This document shows positions 5,779-7,273 of a stretch of DNA of 7,273 nucleotides, piece by piece. Below the pieces are notes generated by a model. It was given only the letters and a program-made list of their open reading frames with translations. It made no database searches and was not told the origin of the DNA. This DNA comes from Opitutaceae bacterium. Its GTDB lineage: Bacteria > Verrucomicrobiota > Verrucomicrobiia > Opitutales > Opitutaceae. A program made the position numbers and the translations under genes. Location of the stretch: positions 1 to 7,273 of the forward strand of contig JADLBI010000331.1 of NCBI GenBank assembly GCA_020847775.1. The letters are read 5' to 3'. Position 1 is the stretch's first letter, and the number at the start of each line of letters is the position of its first letter.

Positions 5779-6318
5779 TTGGCCTTGGACCCCAATTTTG
5801 ACGAAACCAACCGCTGGCTGACCGAGGAAGTGCTGCCGCACGAGGCGGCATTGAAGGCCTACCTGCGCAGCCATTTTCCCGGCATCCGGGATGTGGACGA
5901 CATCGTGCAGGAAAGCTACTTGAAGCTATTGGAAACGAAACGGCACCACGACATCGTTTCGCCGAAGGCCTACCTGTTCACGACGGCGCGCAACGCGGCC
6001 CTATCGATCCTGCGCCGACCGAGGATTTTTTCCGACGAACCGATAACTGATTTGACCGCGCCAAACATCGTGGAGGCAGACCCCGATGCCGCGGAGCTAG
6101 CCAGCCGCCGGCATGAAGTAACCATGTTGATGAACGCCATAGACACATTGCCGCCACGTTGCCGGGAAATTTTCATCCTGCGCAAGCTGCGGGGTGTGCC
6201 CCAGAAGGAGATCGCGAGCCGGCTTGGGCTTTCGGTGCAGACCGTGCAGGTGCAGGTGGCGCGCGGCGCGGCCAAATGCGGGGCTTATTTTCGAGATCGG
6301 GGTATCGCTCGAGACTGA
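5779..6318 (+). CDS. ECF-family RNA polymerase sigma factor (FecI-like)
   Basis: This 179-residue protein has the two-domain ECF sigma layout. Region 2 runs about 20-82: HEAALKAYLRSHFPGIRDVDDIVQESYLKLLE (21-52) is the 2.1-2.2 core-polymerase-binding part and SPKAYLFTTARNAALSILRR (61-80) the -10 recognition part. A variable linker (83-115) follows, then region 4, DTLPPRCREIFILRKLRGVPQKEIASRLGLSVQTVQVQVARG (122-163), with a helix-turn-helix that reads the -35 element. The protein directs RNA polymerase to a small regulon once released by its anti-sigma factor. The partner FecR gene starts 4 bases after its stop, which fits translational coupling. There is no ATG before residue 116: the start is TTG 5779, or TTG 5785 two codons later; GTG 5830 is also possible. 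No clear ribosome binding site is visible. Sigma identity is confident, the exact start is not. Confidence 0.92.
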   Translation: MALDPNFDETNRWLTEEVLPHEAALKAYLRSHFPGIRDVDDIVQESYLKLLETKRHHDIVSPKAYLFTTARNAALSILRRPRIFSDEPITDLTAPNIVEADPDAAELASRRHEVTMLMNAIDTLPPRCREIFILRKLRGVPQKEIASRLGLSVQTVQVQVARGAAKCGAYFRDRGIARD

Positions 6319-6322
6319 AGCC

Positions 6323-7273
6323 ATGAAACCGCGAGACGAGACCCACTTGCTGGACGAGGCGGCCGATTGGCTGGCGCGCAAGGATCTCGGCTTGTCGCTG
6401 GGCGAGCAGCGGGAATTCGATGACTGGCTGGGGCGGAACGCGCGTCATGCCGCGGCATGGGCCGAGGTCAACGAGCCATGGCAAAAACTGGAGGATGCCC
6501 GGCAAGACGGCTTGGCCGATTGGATGATGGTTGAACTGGAACAGCGCGTGCGCCGTCGGGCCACGCGTCGTCGCTATATCCGCTTGAGCGGGTGGGCGGC
6601 GGCAATCGTCGTGTTGGGAGGGGTATCCGTGGCCACATGGCGCTATCGCCCGCCCGTGCCGGCCCGCCCGGTGGAGGCGGCACCACCGGCCGTCGCGGTG
6701 ATTCAGGGCGGACACGCGACGGGGGTGGCTCCCGGCACGGCGGAGTGGTTAAGGCCTGAACAGCGGGTACTGGCCGACGGCACCGTGGTCGAACTTAAGG
6801 GCGACGCGCTCATCAGCGTGTCTTTCACCGGTCGCCGCCGTTTGGTCCGACTGGTCAACGGCACGGCACATTTCGAGGTGGCACATGACGCCAGTCGGCC
6901 GTTTATCGTACGGACCGGAGCGGCGAGTGTGCGCGCCGTCGGCACGGCCTTTGCGGTGGAGTGTTCGGACACGGCGGTTGATGTGCTAGTCACCAAGGGA
7001 AGGGTCGGGGTGGCGCGGACCAAAGAGGAGATTGAAACCTCCGCACCGGTGCTGGCCGGGGCCGGCAGTCGGGTGAGAGTGTCGAATAATGCGGCCGATG
7101 GCGCGCCGACGGTGGAGGCCTTGGATCCGCAGGAAATGGATCGGCGGCTGCAATGGCGGGCGGTGCGTTTGCAGTTACGCGGAGCCTCGCTGGCCCAGAT
7201 TGTGGAGATGCTCAACAGTGTCGGCGAGACCAGCATCACCATTGCGGATCCAGCCCTTGAGCACGTGCGCTTC
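6323..7273 (+). CDS. FecR-family anti-sigma factor / transmembrane signal sensor, 3' end cut by window edge
   Basis: The first 317 codons are present with no stop before the edge. The cytoplasmic N-terminus (about 9-56) is the FecR N-terminal anti-sigma domain (DUF4880-like), with AADWLARKDLGLSLGEQREF and NARHAAAWAEV. An arginine-rich stretch (75-87) leads into one transmembrane helix, about 88-106 (LSGWAAAIVVLGGVSVATW). The periplasmic FecR domain covers about 147-230, including VLADGTVVELKGDALISV, NGTAHFEVAHDASRPFIV and RAVGTAFAV (204-212). The last 40 residues (WRAVRLQLRGASLAQIVEML onward) resemble the C-terminal domain (DUF4974/STN-like) that contacts a receptor's signalling domain. It should hold the upstream sigma factor inactive until an outer-membrane receptor signals. 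T81-R82-R83-R84-Y85-I86-R87 matches the Tat consensus. ATG 6323 is 4 bases after the sigma stop. Identity is confident; the receptor and ligand are not in view. Confidence 0.93.
   Translation, partial: MKPRDETHLLDEAADWLARKDLGLSLGEQREFDDWLGRNARHAAAWAEVNEPWQKLEDARQDGLADWMMVELEQRVRRRATRRRYIRLSGWAAAIVVLGGVSVATWRYRPPVPARPVEAAPPAVAVIQGGHATGVAPGTAEWLRPEQRVLADGTVVELKGDALISVSFTGRRRLVRLVNGTAHFEVAHDASRPFIVRTGAASVRAVGTAFAVECSDTAVDVLVTKGRVGVARTKEEIETSAPVLAGAGSRVRVSNNAADGAPTVEALDPQEMDRRLQWRAVRLQLRGASLAQIVEMLNSVGETSITIADPALEHVRF

Noticed and set aside
5683..5874. An N-terminal extension of asnS back to 5874
   Set aside because: The extra 64 residues have no AsnRS homology and would overlap the sigma factor gene. 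ATG 5682-5680 gives the normal family length.

Overview
The window is GC-rich, gene-dense bacterial DNA. Its gene set is a housekeeping core (asnS, rsuA, yhbY) next to an ECF sigma factor/FecR anti-sigma pair and a repeat-containing orphan protein. Together with the scarcity of clear Shine-Dalgarno sequences, this would fit Verrucomicrobiota, perhaps Opitutales/Opitutaceae. That placement is an inference from gene content and style; no marker gene here proves it. There is no IS element, CRISPR array, tRNA or rRNA, and no clear sign of recent horizontal transfer.

Layout. On the minus strand from about 1503 to 1 lie rsuA (16S rRNA pseudouridine synthase), yhbY (CRS1-YhbY RNA-binding protein) and the 5' part of a small glycine-zipper lipoprotein. 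They share direction, with gaps of 69 and 61 bases, so they may form one transcription unit. A perfect 23-bp palindrome covers the rsuA stop codon. Divergent from rsuA, on the plus strand, is a membrane-anchored alpha/beta hydrolase (1587-2705) with an intact Ser-Asp-His triad. It is followed by a 498-residue protein (2785-4281) with a DUF4177-like N-terminus and three diverged copies of a roughly 75-residue domain. That gene runs head-on into asnS (4285-5682, minus strand) with only 3 bases between the stop codons. Divergent from asnS is a FecI-type ECF sigma factor (5779-6318), followed after 4 bases by a FecR-type anti-sigma factor that runs off the right edge.

How the genes work together. 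RsuA, YhbY and AsnRS all serve translation: 30S modification, 50S assembly and tRNA charging. The sigma/FecR pair is the cytoplasmic and inner-membrane half of a cell-surface signalling system. Its expected third member, an outer-membrane TonB-dependent receptor, would lie beyond base 7273 and is not seen. The FecR transmembrane segment is preceded by a good twin-arginine (Tat) motif.

The least explained item is the 498-residue triple-repeat protein. Its repeats look like small alpha-beta, possibly winged-helix, modules and it ends in a basic tail. I do not recognise a characterised homologue. No stretch longer than 300 bases lacks a gene.
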